Positions 35,054 through 43,585 of a stretch of DNA of 64,000 nt are shown here, piece after piece. A model generated the notes under the pieces. That model had not been told where the DNA came from. It saw only the letters and a program-made list of their open reading frames with translations, and made no database searches. The DNA is from Methanoculleus thermophilus (GTDB taxonomy: Archaea > Halobacteriota > Methanomicrobia > Methanomicrobiales > Methanoculleaceae): positions 62,001 to 126,000 of the forward strand of contig NZ_BCNX01000007.1 in NCBI RefSeq assembly GCF_001571405.1, read 5' to 3'. The stretch's first letter is position 1. Every line of letters starts with the position of its first letter. The position numbers were made by a program, and so were the translations under genes.

Positions 35054-35815
35054 ATGGCATACAAGCCCCAATATGGACCGGGAACATCCATCGTCGCCGA
35101 GAACCGGCGCAAGCAGATGGACCCCAACCACAAGCTTGAAAAGATGCGTGATGTGACCGATGAGGACATCGTGCTGATCCTCGGCCACCGCGCCCCCGGA
35201 TCGGCGTACCCGAGCGCCCACCCGCCGCTCGCCGAGCAGCAGGAGCCCGACTGTCCCATCAGAAAGATTGTAACCCCGACTGACGGTGCGAAGGCAGGCG
35301 ACCGGATTCGCTACATCCAGTTCGCGGACTCGATGTTCTTTGCTCCCTCGCAGCCGTACCAGCGGACCTACACTGAGTGTTACCGCTTCCGCGGCATCGA
35401 CCCCGGTACGCTCTCCGGCCGTCAGATCGTCGAGTGCCGTGAGCGTGACCTCGAGAAGTACGCAAAGGAACTCATCGAGACCGAACTCCTCGACCCGGCC
35501 CGCACCGGCATCCGTGGTGCGACCGTGCACGGTCACTCGCTCCGTCTTGCCGAGAACGGCATGATGTTCGATATGCTCCAGAGGAGTGTCCTTGGCGAGG
35601 ACGGAGTCGTCCGCTACGTCAAGAACCAGATCGGCGAGCCTCTCGACCGTGCGGTTGCCGTCGGCAAGCCCATGGACGAGAAGTGGCTCAAGGCCCACAC
35701 GACGATCTTCCACTCGCTCGGGGGCACTCCATTCCGTGACGACGCCGAATACATCGAGTACGTCCAGCGCATCCACACGCTGCGGACGAAATACGGGTTC
35801 CTTCCCAAGGAGTGA
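35054..35815 (+). CDS. mcrG: Methyl-coenzyme M reductase gamma subunit
   Basis: A 253-residue gamma chain of methyl-CoM reductase. It begins MAYKPQYGPGTSIVAENRRK and contains LILGHRAPGSAYPSAHPPLA and FRGIDPGTLSGRQIVECRER, all highly conserved. I chose ATG 35054, preceded by GAGGTG, over the in-frame GTG at 35042 that overlaps the mcrC end. Followed by mcrA with seven bases between. Confidence 0.97.
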   Translation: MAYKPQYGPGTSIVAENRRKQMDPNHKLEKMRDVTDEDIVLILGHRAPGSAYPSAHPPLAEQQEPDCPIRKIVTPTDGAKAGDRIRYIQFADSMFFAPSQPYQRTYTECYRFRGIDPGTLSGRQIVECRERDLEKYAKELIETELLDPARTGIRGATVHGHSLRLAENGMMFDMLQRSVLGEDGVVRYVKNQIGEPLDRAVAVGKPMDEKWLKAHTTIFHSLGGTPFRDDAEYIEYVQRIHTLRTKYGFLPKE

Positions 35816-35821
35816 TTGAAT

Positions 35822-37528
35822 ATGGCAAAGATTGAGAGAACCCAGAAGCTGTTCCTGAAGGCACTCAAGGAGAAGTTCCAGGGGCAGGACGTTGAGTCCG
35901 AGACCGCCGAGTTCTACAAGTTCAACGGTGTCCGGCAGTCTCCCCGTAAGATGGAGTTCATGAAGGCAAGCCGTGCGATCGAGATGGACCGCGGCATCTC
36001 CATGTACGACCCCGAACGCTGCCACCTCGGCGGTATCCCGATGGGCCAGCGCCAGCTGATGACCTACGAGGTCTCCGGCACCGGTGTCTTCGTGGAGGGT
36101 GACGACCTGCACTTCGTCAACAACGCTGCGATGCAGCAGATGTGGGACGACATCAGGAGGACTGTCATCGTCAACATGGACCTAGCCCACCAGACCCTGC
36201 AGAAGCGTCTGGGCAAGGAAGTTACTCCTGAGACGATCAACGAGTACCTCCACATCTTAAACCACGCGATGCCCGGTGCGGCCGTCGTTCAGGAGCACAT
36301 GGTCGAGACCCACCCCGGCCTCGTCGACGACTGTTACGTCAAGGTCTTCACCGGCGACCAGGAACTCGCCGATGACCTCGAGCCCCAGTTCGTCATCGAT
36401 GTCGAGAAACTCTTCCCCGCAAAGCAGGCCGAAGCGCTCTCCGCAGCCGTTGGGAAGTCCCTCTGGCAGGCGATCCACATCCCGACCACGGTCGTCCGGA
36501 CTTGTGATGGTGGAACGACCTCCCGGTGGTCTGCAATGCAGATCGGTATGTCCTTCATCGCCGCCTACCGCATGTGCGCCGGTGAAGCGGCCGTCGCCGA
36601 CCTCTCCTACGCCGCAAAGCACGCAGGCGTCATCCAGATGGCCTCCCACCTGCCCGCCCGGCGTGCCCGTGGCCCGAACGAGCCCGGTGGTCTTGCATTC
36701 GGTCTCTTCAGCGACATCATCCAGACGAACCGGAAGTATCCGAACGACCCCGCGAAGGCTGCCCTTGAGGTTGTCGGCGCCGGAACCATGCTCTACGACC
36801 AGATCTGGCTCGGCTCCTACATGTCCGGTGGTGTCGGATTCACCCAGTACGCAACCGCGGCCTACACCGACAACATCCTCGACGAGTTCACCTACTACGG
36901 TATGGACTACATCAAGGACAAGTACAAGGTCGACTGGAAGAACCCGAGCCCGAGCGACAAGGTCAAGCCGACCTACGATGTCGTCAACGACATGGCAACC
37001 GAGGTCACCCTCAACGCCATGGAGCAGTACGAGCAGTTCCCGACGATGATGGAGGACCACTTCGGCGGATCCCAGCGTGCCGGTGTCATCGCCGCCGCAT
37101 CCGGTCTGACGGCCGCGATCGCAACCGGAAACTCCAACGCCGGTCTGAACGGATGGTACCTCTCCATGCTCCTGCACAAGGACGGATGGTCGCGTCTCGG
37201 CTTCTTCGGCTACGACCTCCAGGACCAGTGCGGTTCCGCAAACTCACTCTCCATCCGTGGGGACGAGGGTGCGATCGGCGAGGTCCGTGGTCCGAACTAC
37301 CCGAACTATGCAATGAACGTCGGTCACCAGGGAGAATACGCCGCTATTGTCGGCAGTTCCCACTACGGCCGCGGCGACGCGTGGTGCTTCGACCCGCGGG
37401 TGAAGATCTGCTTCGCCGACCCGGCGCTGAAGTTCGACTTCTCCGAACCCCGCCGCGAGTTCGCGAAGGGTGCCATCCGCGAGTTCATGCCTGCCGGCGA
37501 GCGTTCGCTCATCATTCCGGCCAGGTAA
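35822..37528 (+). CDS. mcrA: Methyl-coenzyme M reductase alpha subunit
   Basis: A 568-residue catalytic alpha chain, the marker gene of methanogens. The sites that are post-translationally modified in related enzymes are conserved: the methyl-His/methyl-Arg segment [19 protein letters not shown], and the region [17 protein letters not shown] containing the thioglycine and nearby cysteine. The F430 and coenzyme pocket residues look intact. ATG 35822 follows AAGGAG; a TTG six bases before is unlikely. Ends the mcr operon, followed by a T-run. Confidence 0.98.
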   Translation: MAKIERTQKLFLKALKEKFQGQDVESETAEFYKFNGVRQSPRKMEFMKASRAIEMDRGISMYDPERCHLGGIPMGQRQLMTYEVSGTGVFVEGDDLHFVNNAAMQQMWDDIRRTVIVNMDLAHQTLQKRLGKEVTPETINEYLHILNHAMPGAAVVQEHMVETHPGLVDDCYVKVFTGDQELADDLEPQFVIDVEKLFPAKQAEALSAAVGKSLWQAIHIPTTVVRTCDGGTTSRWSAMQIGMSFIAAYRMCAGEAAVADLSYAAKHAGVIQMASHLPARRARGPNEPGGLAFGLFSDIIQTNRKYPNDPAKAALEVVGAGTMLYDQIWLGSYMSGGVGFTQYATAAYTDNILDEFTYYGMDYIKDKYKVDWKNPSPSDKVKPTYDVVNDMATEVTLNAMEQYEQFPTMMEDHFGGSQRAGVIAAASGLTAAIATGNSNAGLNGWYLSMLLHKDGWSRLGFFGYDLQDQCGSANSLSIRGDEGAIGEVRGPNYPNYAMNVGHQGEYAAIVGSSHYGRGDAWCFDPRVKICFADPALKFDFSEPRREFAKGAIREFMPAGERSLIIPAR

Positions 37529-37540
37529 ACCCAAATCAAC

Positions 37541-37548
37541 TTTTTTTT
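37541..37548 (+). terminator. T-run terminator of the mcr operon
   Basis: Eight T residues 13 bases past the mcrA stop, followed by more T-rich sequence. Separates the mcr and mtr operons. Confidence 0.65.
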
Positions 37549-37682
37549 CTTTAGAGTAACCCAAGATGTATAATACGGTCATATCAAGCGATTTTTTACA
37601 TTTCATTGCGATATCGGCGCAACTTTTCGAAACCTTTAATTAAGTCATAAACAACTGTTAAATGAACCAAAAAGGTTTTGAA

Positions 37683-37722
37683 CTTATACTCCGGTGCCCT
37701 GCGCACCGGAGGAGGATGCTGA
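37683..37722 (+). promoter_or_regulatory. mtr promoter with hairpin at the ribosome site
   Basis: A TATA-like CTTATACT (37683-37690) is followed at once by a perfect inverted repeat, TCCGGTGC-CCTGC-GCACCGGA (37690-37710, 8-bp arms), and then GGAGGAT just before the mtrE ATG at 37723. If transcription starts after the repeat, the repeat is an operator. If an upstream AT-rich stretch (about 37635-37645) is the promoter, the repeat forms an RNA hairpin touching the ribosome site. Confidence 0.5.
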
Positions 37723-38619
37723 ATGGAAGAGATCGTGTTTGGCATCGGCATTACCGCATTGGCAGGTGCACTTGCAACCGTTGCCGGCGCTGCGGAGGAC
37801 GTTGAGTCTGATATCGGATCACAGGGTGATCCGAACTCGCAGGTTCAACTGGCCCCGCAGATGGGGTATATTCACCGTATCTTCAACAAGGCAGTTTCCG
37901 GTGAACCCCCCGCGTACGGCCTCTGGGTTGCCCTGGGTGCAGGCCTTGCCTGGGCATTCATGACGATGCAGATAAACCCGATACTTGCAATAGTGCTCGG
38001 GAGCGCTCTCGCGGTCTTCGTGCAGGGCGTATATGCGACAACCGCATATCTCGGTCGTACTGCAAGTCTCGCCAAGTTCGGACAGCCGGTTTACATCGAC
38101 ATCCTAAAGTCGATGACGACCGTGACCATGGCACACGCGTTTGTGGCAATCTTTACCACGGTCGCGATGTGTTACCTGATGATTGTCGCACTCGGCCACC
38201 CCTTCCCGCTCCCGTTGCTGGGTATTGTATGGGGTATTGCGCTTGGTGCGGCCGGATCTGCAACAGGTAACCCGTTCTACGGAAAGGAGCGGCAGTACCA
38301 GGAGCAGAAGTTCGGAGCCGGTGTTCCGATCTCCGCATCCGGAAACATCGTCCGCTATGCCGAAGCAGGCCAGCGGAACTCACTTGACAACGGTTTCTTC
38401 AGCGCCAAACTCGGCGGTCCCGCATCCGGGATCTGTTTTGGCCTGATCGTCTTCTTCGAACTCTGGCGTACCGTGGTCTTCGAAGAGCTCAACGCCTGGG
38501 GACCGGTCATCGTCGGTGTTGTCGTGATCCTGATCTTTGCCATCATCGACCGTTACATCGAGGTCTGGGCAAGGAAGACCTTCGGACCATACACGACTTC
38601 TGAGGAGGCATCGTCATGA
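37723..38619 (+). CDS. mtrE: Methyl-H4MPT:CoM methyltransferase subunit E
   Basis: A 298-residue integral membrane subunit of the sodium-pumping Mtr complex, which transfers the methyl group from tetrahydromethanopterin to CoM. It begins MEEIVFGIGITALAGALATVAG, has conserved polar segment IGSQGDPNSQVQLAPQMGYIHR, and several membrane spans. MtrC, D and E form the membrane sodium-translocating part. It overlaps mtrD as ATGA. Confidence 0.95.
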   Translation: MEEIVFGIGITALAGALATVAGAAEDVESDIGSQGDPNSQVQLAPQMGYIHRIFNKAVSGEPPAYGLWVALGAGLAWAFMTMQINPILAIVLGSALAVFVQGVYATTAYLGRTASLAKFGQPVYIDILKSMTTVTMAHAFVAIFTTVAMCYLMIVALGHPFPLPLLGIVWGIALGAAGSATGNPFYGKERQYQEQKFGAGVPISASGNIVRYAEAGQRNSLDNGFFSAKLGGPASGICFGLIVFFELWRTVVFEELNAWGPVIVGVVVILIFAIIDRYIEVWARKTFGPYTTSEEASS

Positions 38620-39467
38620 CCGCACTCGGAGGACCTAAACAGACTGCAGGAGTCCAGCCCCCAACTGGGATGGGTCTCGCTATCAGCATTATTCTTATCA
38701 TCGTAGCGCTTGCGCTCGCCTACTTCCTCGTGCAGATGGCAGGGGTGATCGCTCTCGTCGGCATCATCATCGGCGGCGTCCTGATCGCGTTCGGTGTTCA
38801 CTTCGTCCCGGTTGGTGGTGCTCCCGCTGCAATGGGACAATCACCAGGCATCGCGACCGGTGTCGCCATGCTCGCTGCGGGTGCCGGTCTTGCCGGCCTC
38901 TTCGGTGGCGCATGGGCCGCTCCGTTCGGATTCGGTGTCGCCCTCGCGGGCGGTGCGATCGGTGGTGGCCTCTTGATGGCAATCACCTGTACGATGGTCA
39001 ACGTCATCTACATCTTCGGCATGGGTATCCCGGCCGCCTCGGGTAAGGTCGAGAAAGACCCGATCACGGGCGACACCTTCCCTGAGTACAAGAGCCAGGG
39101 TACCGAGGGACACGGCCTTCCGTTCATCTCCTGGGTCGGCGGTGTCGTCGGCGGTGTGCTCGGAGGTCTTGGCGGAACGCTCATCTACCTTGAGCTCGTC
39201 GAGGTTTACCAGACGCAGCTTTCTGCAATCCTGGGCGCAACGGTCGACCAGATCGCGTCCGTCGCCATCTCGCTTGCCGGTATCTTTGCAATCGGCATCT
39301 TCCTGATGAACGCCGTACTTGCCGCATACAACATCACCGGTACTATCGAAGGGCCGCATGACCCCAAGTTCAAGCGGTTCCCAAGAGCAGTCATCGCAGC
39401 CGCCGTGGCATCCGCTGTTGCGGGTATCTTCGCGATCGGGCTGCTCGAACTGGTGGGGGTATTCTAA
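38616..39467 (+). CDS. mtrD: Methyl-H4MPT:CoM methyltransferase subunit D
   Basis: A 283-residue membrane subunit with multiple Gly/Ala-rich helices; the cytosolic segment KVEKDPITGDTFPEYKSQGTEGHGLPF is typical of MtrD. Part of the sodium-translocating core with MtrC and MtrE. It overlaps mtrE by four bases and is followed directly by mtrC. Confidence 0.95.
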   Translation: MTALGGPKQTAGVQPPTGMGLAISIILIIVALALAYFLVQMAGVIALVGIIIGGVLIAFGVHFVPVGGAPAAMGQSPGIATGVAMLAAGAGLAGLFGGAWAAPFGFGVALAGGAIGGGLLMAITCTMVNVIYIFGMGIPAASGKVEKDPITGDTFPEYKSQGTEGHGLPFISWVGGVVGGVLGGLGGTLIYLELVEVYQTQLSAILGATVDQIASVAISLAGIFAIGIFLMNAVLAAYNITGTIEGPHDPKFKRFPRAVIAAAVASAVAGIFAIGLLELVGVF

Positions 39468-40319
39468 ATGTCAGTGAAAGTTGAAGTCGGAGCAGGCGGC
39501 ATCCCGCACAACCGGATCCTGATCTACGGTCTTGTGGGATCGCTTATCCTCATCTACCTGACATACCTGAACACGATCACCGGTACTCAGTACTTCTCAT
39601 TCTTCGGTGGACTTGCCGCCGTCGCGGCACTCCTCTGGGGTACTGATACGATCAAGCACCTCTGCAGTTACGGTCTCGGTACCGGTGTCCCGTCAGCAGG
39701 TATGATCGCGCTCGGATCCGGCGTCATCGCCGCGCTCGTCGGAGCTACGACCGGTATCTTCGCACCCATCGTGACGATCATTGTCGCCGCGATCATCGGC
39801 GGGGTTGCCGGGATAATGGCAAACCACATCGTCCGGATGGACATCCCCGTCATGATCGCCTCATTGACCGAACTTGCGATCGTCGGCGCTATGACGGTGC
39901 TCGGCCTTGCAGCCATGACCGCCGGGACGTTCCAGTTCCTTGGCCTGATCTCGGGAACAATCGTCATCCTCGGATTCGTCGTAGAGACTTACGAGGCATC
40001 TGTCATCGGCGGTAGCATCATTGCCGTCATCTTCATGCTCGGCGCAATTGCCATCCAGCACTCCTTCAACGCCTGTCTCGGACCAGGGGAGAAGCAGGAC
40101 CGGACACTCATGCTCGCTGCAGAGTGTGGATTCCTCTCCATGATCCCCATCGCGATCATCTCATTCGCGTTCATCGCGTTCCTTCCGGCTCTCATCTCAC
40201 TGCTGGTCTCGGTCATCGGATGGTTCTACACCTACATGCGGTATATCGAGCTTGCGAAGCGTGACGCTTATGCGTGGCTTGACGCGCAGCCGATCCTCGA
40301 ACCAGAGGGAGGTGCCTAA
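39468..40319 (+). CDS. mtrC: Methyl-H4MPT:CoM methyltransferase subunit C
   Basis: A 283-residue membrane subunit with about eight hydrophobic spans (for example FFGGLAAVAALLWG, AIIGGVAGIMANHIVRMDIP, TVLGLAAMTAGTFQFLGL). Forms the sodium path with MtrD and MtrE. The start codon follows the mtrD stop with no gap, and mtrB follows in the same way. Confidence 0.95.
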   Translation: MSVKVEVGAGGIPHNRILIYGLVGSLILIYLTYLNTITGTQYFSFFGGLAAVAALLWGTDTIKHLCSYGLGTGVPSAGMIALGSGVIAALVGATTGIFAPIVTIIVAAIIGGVAGIMANHIVRMDIPVMIASLTELAIVGAMTVLGLAAMTAGTFQFLGLISGTIVILGFVVETYEASVIGGSIIAVIFMLGAIAIQHSFNACLGPGEKQDRTLMLAAECGFLSMIPIAIISFAFIAFLPALISLLVSVIGWFYTYMRYIELAKRDAYAWLDAQPILEPEGGA

Positions 40320-40604
40320 ATGGCGTACGTTCAGGTGCTGCCCGAGTTCGGACTTGTCGCCGACCCAATGGTCGGTATCGTCACCACCGCCGGTGTCTCG
40401 TACACCCCCGTACTTGAGCAGGTGGCGGAACTTGAGAAGATCACCGACGACCTGGTGGGCATGCTCTCCGGAGAGGGCAACTTCCTGGCATCGTTCCCGA
40501 ACAGGGACGGTGTGCTCAACATCGCCGGAGGCGTGACCGCATTCTGGTACGGCATGGCAGTCGGCCTCCTGGTTGCCGGTGTCGTCGTATTTGGACTGCT
40601 GTGA
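40320..40604 (+). CDS. mtrB: Methyl-H4MPT:CoM methyltransferase subunit B
   Basis: A 94-residue small subunit with one C-terminal membrane helix ([20 protein letters not shown]). Begins [19 protein letters not shown], typical of MtrB. Ten bases before mtrA; its stop region GTGAGGTGAA provides the mtrA ribosome site. Confidence 0.94.
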   Translation: MAYVQVLPEFGLVADPMVGIVTTAGVSYTPVLEQVAELEKITDDLVGMLSGEGNFLASFPNRDGVLNIAGGVTAFWYGMAVGLLVAGVVVFGLL

Positions 40605-40614
40605 GGTGAAGAAC

Positions 40615-41129
40615 ATGGTTGAGAAGAAATCACCGGCCAGCGGATGGCCGATCATTCAGGGCGACTTCCACACGGGAGATCCGCAGAGTTGTGTCGCCGT
40701 CGTCACCATGGGATCCCACCTCGACGAACAGGCCATCTGTGATGCCGGAGCGGCAATCGCCGGGTCCTGCAAGACAGAGAACCTCGGTCTTGAGAAGATC
40801 ATCGCGAACGTCATCTCCAACCCCAACATCAGGTTCATCCTCTGCTGTGGTACGGAGGTCAAGGGACACCTCTCCGGCCAGAGTTTCATGGCTCTGCACG
40901 ATAACGGTGTCTCCGGCGGTAAGATCGTCGGCGCTCAGGGTGCCATCCCGTTCATCGAGAACCTCTCCGACGAGGCGATCAAGCGCTTCCAGGAACAGGT
41001 CGAGATGGTCAACATCATGGAAAGCGAGGACATGGGCACCATCAAGGCCAAGATCAACGAACTCAAGGCCAGAGACCCCGGTGCGTTCGGCGCGGAACCC
41101 ATGGTCGTCGAGGTCAAGGAAGCCGGTGG
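40615..41129 (+). repeat. Direct repeat copy 1 (mtrA soluble domain)
   Basis: This 515-base segment recurs at 41557-42071, offset 942 bases. The copies differ at only two positions (40641 C/T and 40650 G/A), both silent third-codon changes, and then share 479 perfectly identical bases (40651-41129). The upstream flanks are unrelated, so the repeat starts at the ATG. It ends where the two proteins begin to differ. Confidence 0.95.
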
Positions 41130-41340
41130 TGAAGGCGCAGAAGAAGTTACCGGCGAAGTACAGCCGCTCTCTGGCGAGCTGGCATTGATACACGCACGGA
41201 TGAAGATCATCGAGCAGATGGTCACCGACATCGGGTACCGCAACAGGTTTGCCGCCGGTGTCTACTCAGGCAAGATTGAGGGTCTCATGATCGGTCTGAT
41301 CGTCTCGTTCGTGATCCTGGGGTTCATCTTGCTGGGGTGA
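40615..41340 (+). CDS. mtrA: Methyl-H4MPT:CoM methyltransferase subunit A (corrinoid)
   Basis: A 241-residue corrinoid subunit that carries the methyl group on cobalt and changes shape during sodium pumping. The soluble domain (residues 1-172) includes [20 protein letters not shown] and [10 protein letters not shown], whose histidine (residue 85) matches the proposed corrinoid ligand of the family. A C-terminal membrane helix [19 protein letters not shown] anchors it. The first 515 bases are repeated almost exactly in the mtrA/mtrG fusion downstream. I chose ATG 40615 (GAGGTG before it). Confidence 0.96.
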   Translation: MVEKKSPASGWPIIQGDFHTGDPQSCVAVVTMGSHLDEQAICDAGAAIAGSCKTENLGLEKIIANVISNPNIRFILCCGTEVKGHLSGQSFMALHDNGVSGGKIVGAQGAIPFIENLSDEAIKRFQEQVEMVNIMESEDMGTIKAKINELKARDPGAFGAEPMVVEVKEAGGEGAEEVTGEVQPLSGELALIHARMKIIEQMVTDIGYRNRFAAGVYSGKIEGLMIGLIVSFVILGFILLG

Positions 41341-41345
41341 GATAG

Positions 41346-41555
41346 ATGGCAGAAGAAAACACACAGGCAGGTCCCATCCGGATGGCAGCAATCAACGAGA
41401 TGATGGGCTCCATCCGTTACAAGGCGCAGATCCTTGCCCGGACAACCAAACTCGAATCGGGAATCATGGGAATGGGGCTCATCGGATTCTCTATCGGATT
41501 CCTTGTAGCCCTACTCATGATTGTGATTCCGGCACTGCTGCTGGGGGCGATCTAA
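41346..41555 (+). CDS. mtrF: Methyl-H4MPT:CoM methyltransferase subunit F
   Basis: A 69-residue subunit with one C-terminal membrane helix ([21 protein letters not shown]). The N-terminal part ([32 protein letters not shown]) is weakly like the C-terminal stalk of MtrA, as known for the family. It sits between the two mtrA-type copies. Confidence 0.93.
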   Translation: MAEENTQAGPIRMAAINEMMGSIRYKAQILARTTKLESGIMGMGLIGFSIGFLVALLMIVIPALLLGAI

Positions 41556-41556
41556 C

Positions 41557-42071
41557 ATGGTTGAGAAGAAATCACCGGCCAGTGGATGGCCAATCATTCA
41601 GGGCGACTTCCACACGGGAGATCCGCAGAGTTGTGTCGCCGTCGTCACCATGGGATCCCACCTCGACGAACAGGCCATCTGTGATGCCGGAGCGGCAATC
41701 GCCGGGTCCTGCAAGACAGAGAACCTCGGTCTTGAGAAGATCATCGCGAACGTCATCTCCAACCCCAACATCAGGTTCATCCTCTGCTGTGGTACGGAGG
41801 TCAAGGGACACCTCTCCGGCCAGAGTTTCATGGCTCTGCACGATAACGGTGTCTCCGGCGGTAAGATCGTCGGCGCTCAGGGTGCCATCCCGTTCATCGA
41901 GAACCTCTCCGACGAGGCGATCAAGCGCTTCCAGGAACAGGTCGAGATGGTCAACATCATGGAAAGCGAGGACATGGGCACCATCAAGGCCAAGATCAAC
42001 GAACTCAAGGCCAGAGACCCCGGTGCGTTCGGCGCGGAACCCATGGTCGTCGAGGTCAAGGAAGCCGGTGG
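41557..42071 (+). repeat. Direct repeat copy 2 (mtrA domain within fusion)
   Basis: Second copy of the 515-base mtrA segment, in the same orientation. Only 427 bases of other sequence (rest of mtrA and mtrF) lie between the copies. Such near-identity in third codon positions points to very recent duplication or continuing gene conversion. Confidence 0.95.
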
Positions 42072-42297
42072 CGCCGGCGCAGAAGTTGTCGTTGCAGGCG
42101 CAAACCCACAGTTCCTTGAGATCGAAGAGAGGCTCAATGCCATCGAGAAGAGGATCGAGTTCGTCGATGCCGAGATTGCCCAGCGCGTCGGAAGGAAGAT
42201 CGGGCGCGATATCGGCATCCTGTACGGACTGGTCGCAGGTTTGATTGTATTCATGATGTTGTTGGTATTACTGCCCAAATTGATAGGGTACGTATAA
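41557..42297 (+). CDS. mtrG: Fusion of a second MtrA corrinoid domain with MtrG
   Basis: A 246-residue protein found where mtrG is expected. Residues 1-172 are identical in sequence to MtrA, including the corrinoid-site histidine. After [17 protein letters not shown] it turns into a complete Mtr[36 protein letters not shown] and a final membrane helix. The stalk and anchor of MtrA are missing. No separate mtrG exists in the operon, so MtrG is made only as this fusion, presumably adding a second corrinoid domain to each Mtr protomer. The two reading frames are intact, so it is not a pseudogene. Confidence 0.92.
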   Translation: MVEKKSPASGWPIIQGDFHTGDPQSCVAVVTMGSHLDEQAICDAGAAIAGSCKTENLGLEKIIANVISNPNIRFILCCGTEVKGHLSGQSFMALHDNGVSGGKIVGAQGAIPFIENLSDEAIKRFQEQVEMVNIMESEDMGTIKAKINELKARDPGAFGAEPMVVEVKEAGGAGAEVVVAGANPQFLEIEERLNAIEKRIEFVDAEIAQRVGRKIGRDIGILYGLVAGLIVFMMLLVLLPKLIGYV

Positions 42298-42313
42298 AGG
42301 AGGATTGACGAAT

Positions 42314-43336
42314 ATGTTCAAATTCGAAAAAGAACAGGCGGTACACGATTTCAACGGTATCAAGATCGGTGGACAGCCCGGCGAGTACCCGCGGGTTCTC
42401 GGTGCATCGATCTTCTACAACAAGCACGAGACCGTGCTTGATGACCACACTGGCAAGATTGACAAAGCAAAGGCAGAGGCGCTCTGGAACCGCTGCCAGG
42501 AACTCTCCGACATCACCGGAGTCCCCCACTTCATCCAGATCATCGCGGAATACGGTGAGGCGTTCGAGAGTTACATCGACTGGTTCTGCAGCATCGATGA
42601 CAAGACTGCGTTCCTGATGGACTCGTCGGCACCGCCCGCACTTGCACACGCCTGCAAGTACGTTACGGAAGTCGGTGTTGCCGACCGTGCGATCTACAAC
42701 TCGATCAACGGTTCGATCACGCCGGAGAACATCCAGGCGCTAAAGGAGAGCGACGTCAACGCCGCTATCGTCCTCGCGTTCAACCCCGGTGACCCGACCG
42801 TCCGTGGCCGTGAGCAGGTGCTCACCAAGGGAGGCGTTGCCGGACAGGAAAAGAGCATGCTGGCCATCGCTGAGGAATGCGGTATTACCCGCCCGATCCT
42901 CGACACCGCAGCAACCCCGCTCGGTCTCGGCTCCGGTGGCTCGTTCCGTGAGATCCTCGCCTGCAAGGCCATCCACGGTCTCCCCACCGGTGGTGCTTAC
43001 CACAACATGACGGTCTCCTGGACGTGGCTCAAGCGCTGGAGGAAGAACGTCCTCGCCGAGCAGTACAAGGGCAAGGACGTCCTTCTGGAGCAGATGGCTC
43101 ACCACCACTTCGGTGGCTTTGAGGGCATCCGCCAGGCCGCATGGTCGAGCCCCGACATCGGGTGCAACATCATGGCCGCCACCCTCGGTGCCGACCTGAT
43201 CATGTACGGGCCCATCGAGAACTGTGAGGGTGCCGCCACTGCTATCGCCTTTGCCGATATCGTGCTCGCAGAGGCAGCCAAGGAGTTCGGTATCGAGCCC
43301 AAGACTCCGAACCACCCGCTCTTTAAACTCGTCTAA
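42314..43336 (+). CDS. mtrH: Methyl-H4MPT:CoM methyltransferase subunit H
   Basis: A 340-residue peripheral TIM-barrel subunit that transfers the methyl group from methyl-tetrahydromethanopterin to the cob(I)amide of MtrA. It begins MFKFEKEQAVHDFNGIKIGG and has conserved VLGASIFYNKHE, MDSSAPPALAHACKY and HHHFGGFEGIRQAAW. ATG 42314 lies behind AAAGGAGGA; the in-frame TTG at 42305 is less likely. Last gene of the mtr operon; a T-run follows. Confidence 0.96.
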   Translation: MFKFEKEQAVHDFNGIKIGGQPGEYPRVLGASIFYNKHETVLDDHTGKIDKAKAEALWNRCQELSDITGVPHFIQIIAEYGEAFESYIDWFCSIDDKTAFLMDSSAPPALAHACKYVTEVGVADRAIYNSINGSITPENIQALKESDVNAAIVLAFNPGDPTVRGREQVLTKGGVAGQEKSMLAIAEECGITRPILDTAATPLGLGSGGSFREILACKAIHGLPTGGAYHNMTVSWTWLKRWRKNVLAEQYKGKDVLLEQMAHHHFGGFEGIRQAAWSSPDIGCNIMAATLGADLIMYGPIENCEGAATAIAFADIVLAEAAKEFGIEPKTPNHPLFKLV

Positions 43337-43339
43337 CCC

Positions 43340-43346
43340 TTTTTTT
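43340..43346 (+). terminator. T-run terminator of the mtr operon
   Basis: Seven T residues four bases past the mtrH stop codon. Confidence 0.65.
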
Positions 43347-43548
43347 CAGGACCGTTCGCACCGGGACTGATCAATTCCACACGAGTTCTTCAGCCAGGCA
43401 ATCGCCCGATGGCCGGCTATGAACGGTCGATGGCGCCTTCAGCGATCTTTACACCCCTGCAATCTATCCGCTCCTTCCGGTGGACAGACGCTATAGACCG
43501 GATACGCGACTACACAAAATTTGCTGTTTCCTTGAGATATCACTGGTT

Positions 43549-43554
43549 AAAAAA
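43549..43554 (-). terminator. T-run terminator of the SelB-like gene
   Basis: Six A residues on the plus strand (T on the minus strand), about 30 bases downstream of the stop at 43586. The remaining 43347-43585 stretch holds no recognisable gene. Confidence 0.5.
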
Positions 43555-43585
43555 GAAGGATGCCCGGAGTCAGAATCGCTGCTGC

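Noticed and set aside
41557-42297. Second mtrA as a pseudogene or misassembly
   Set aside because: The frame is intact, has its own start, differs at two silent positions from copy 1 and continues in frame into a complete MtrG; misassembly would not create this junction. Long reads would still be useful.
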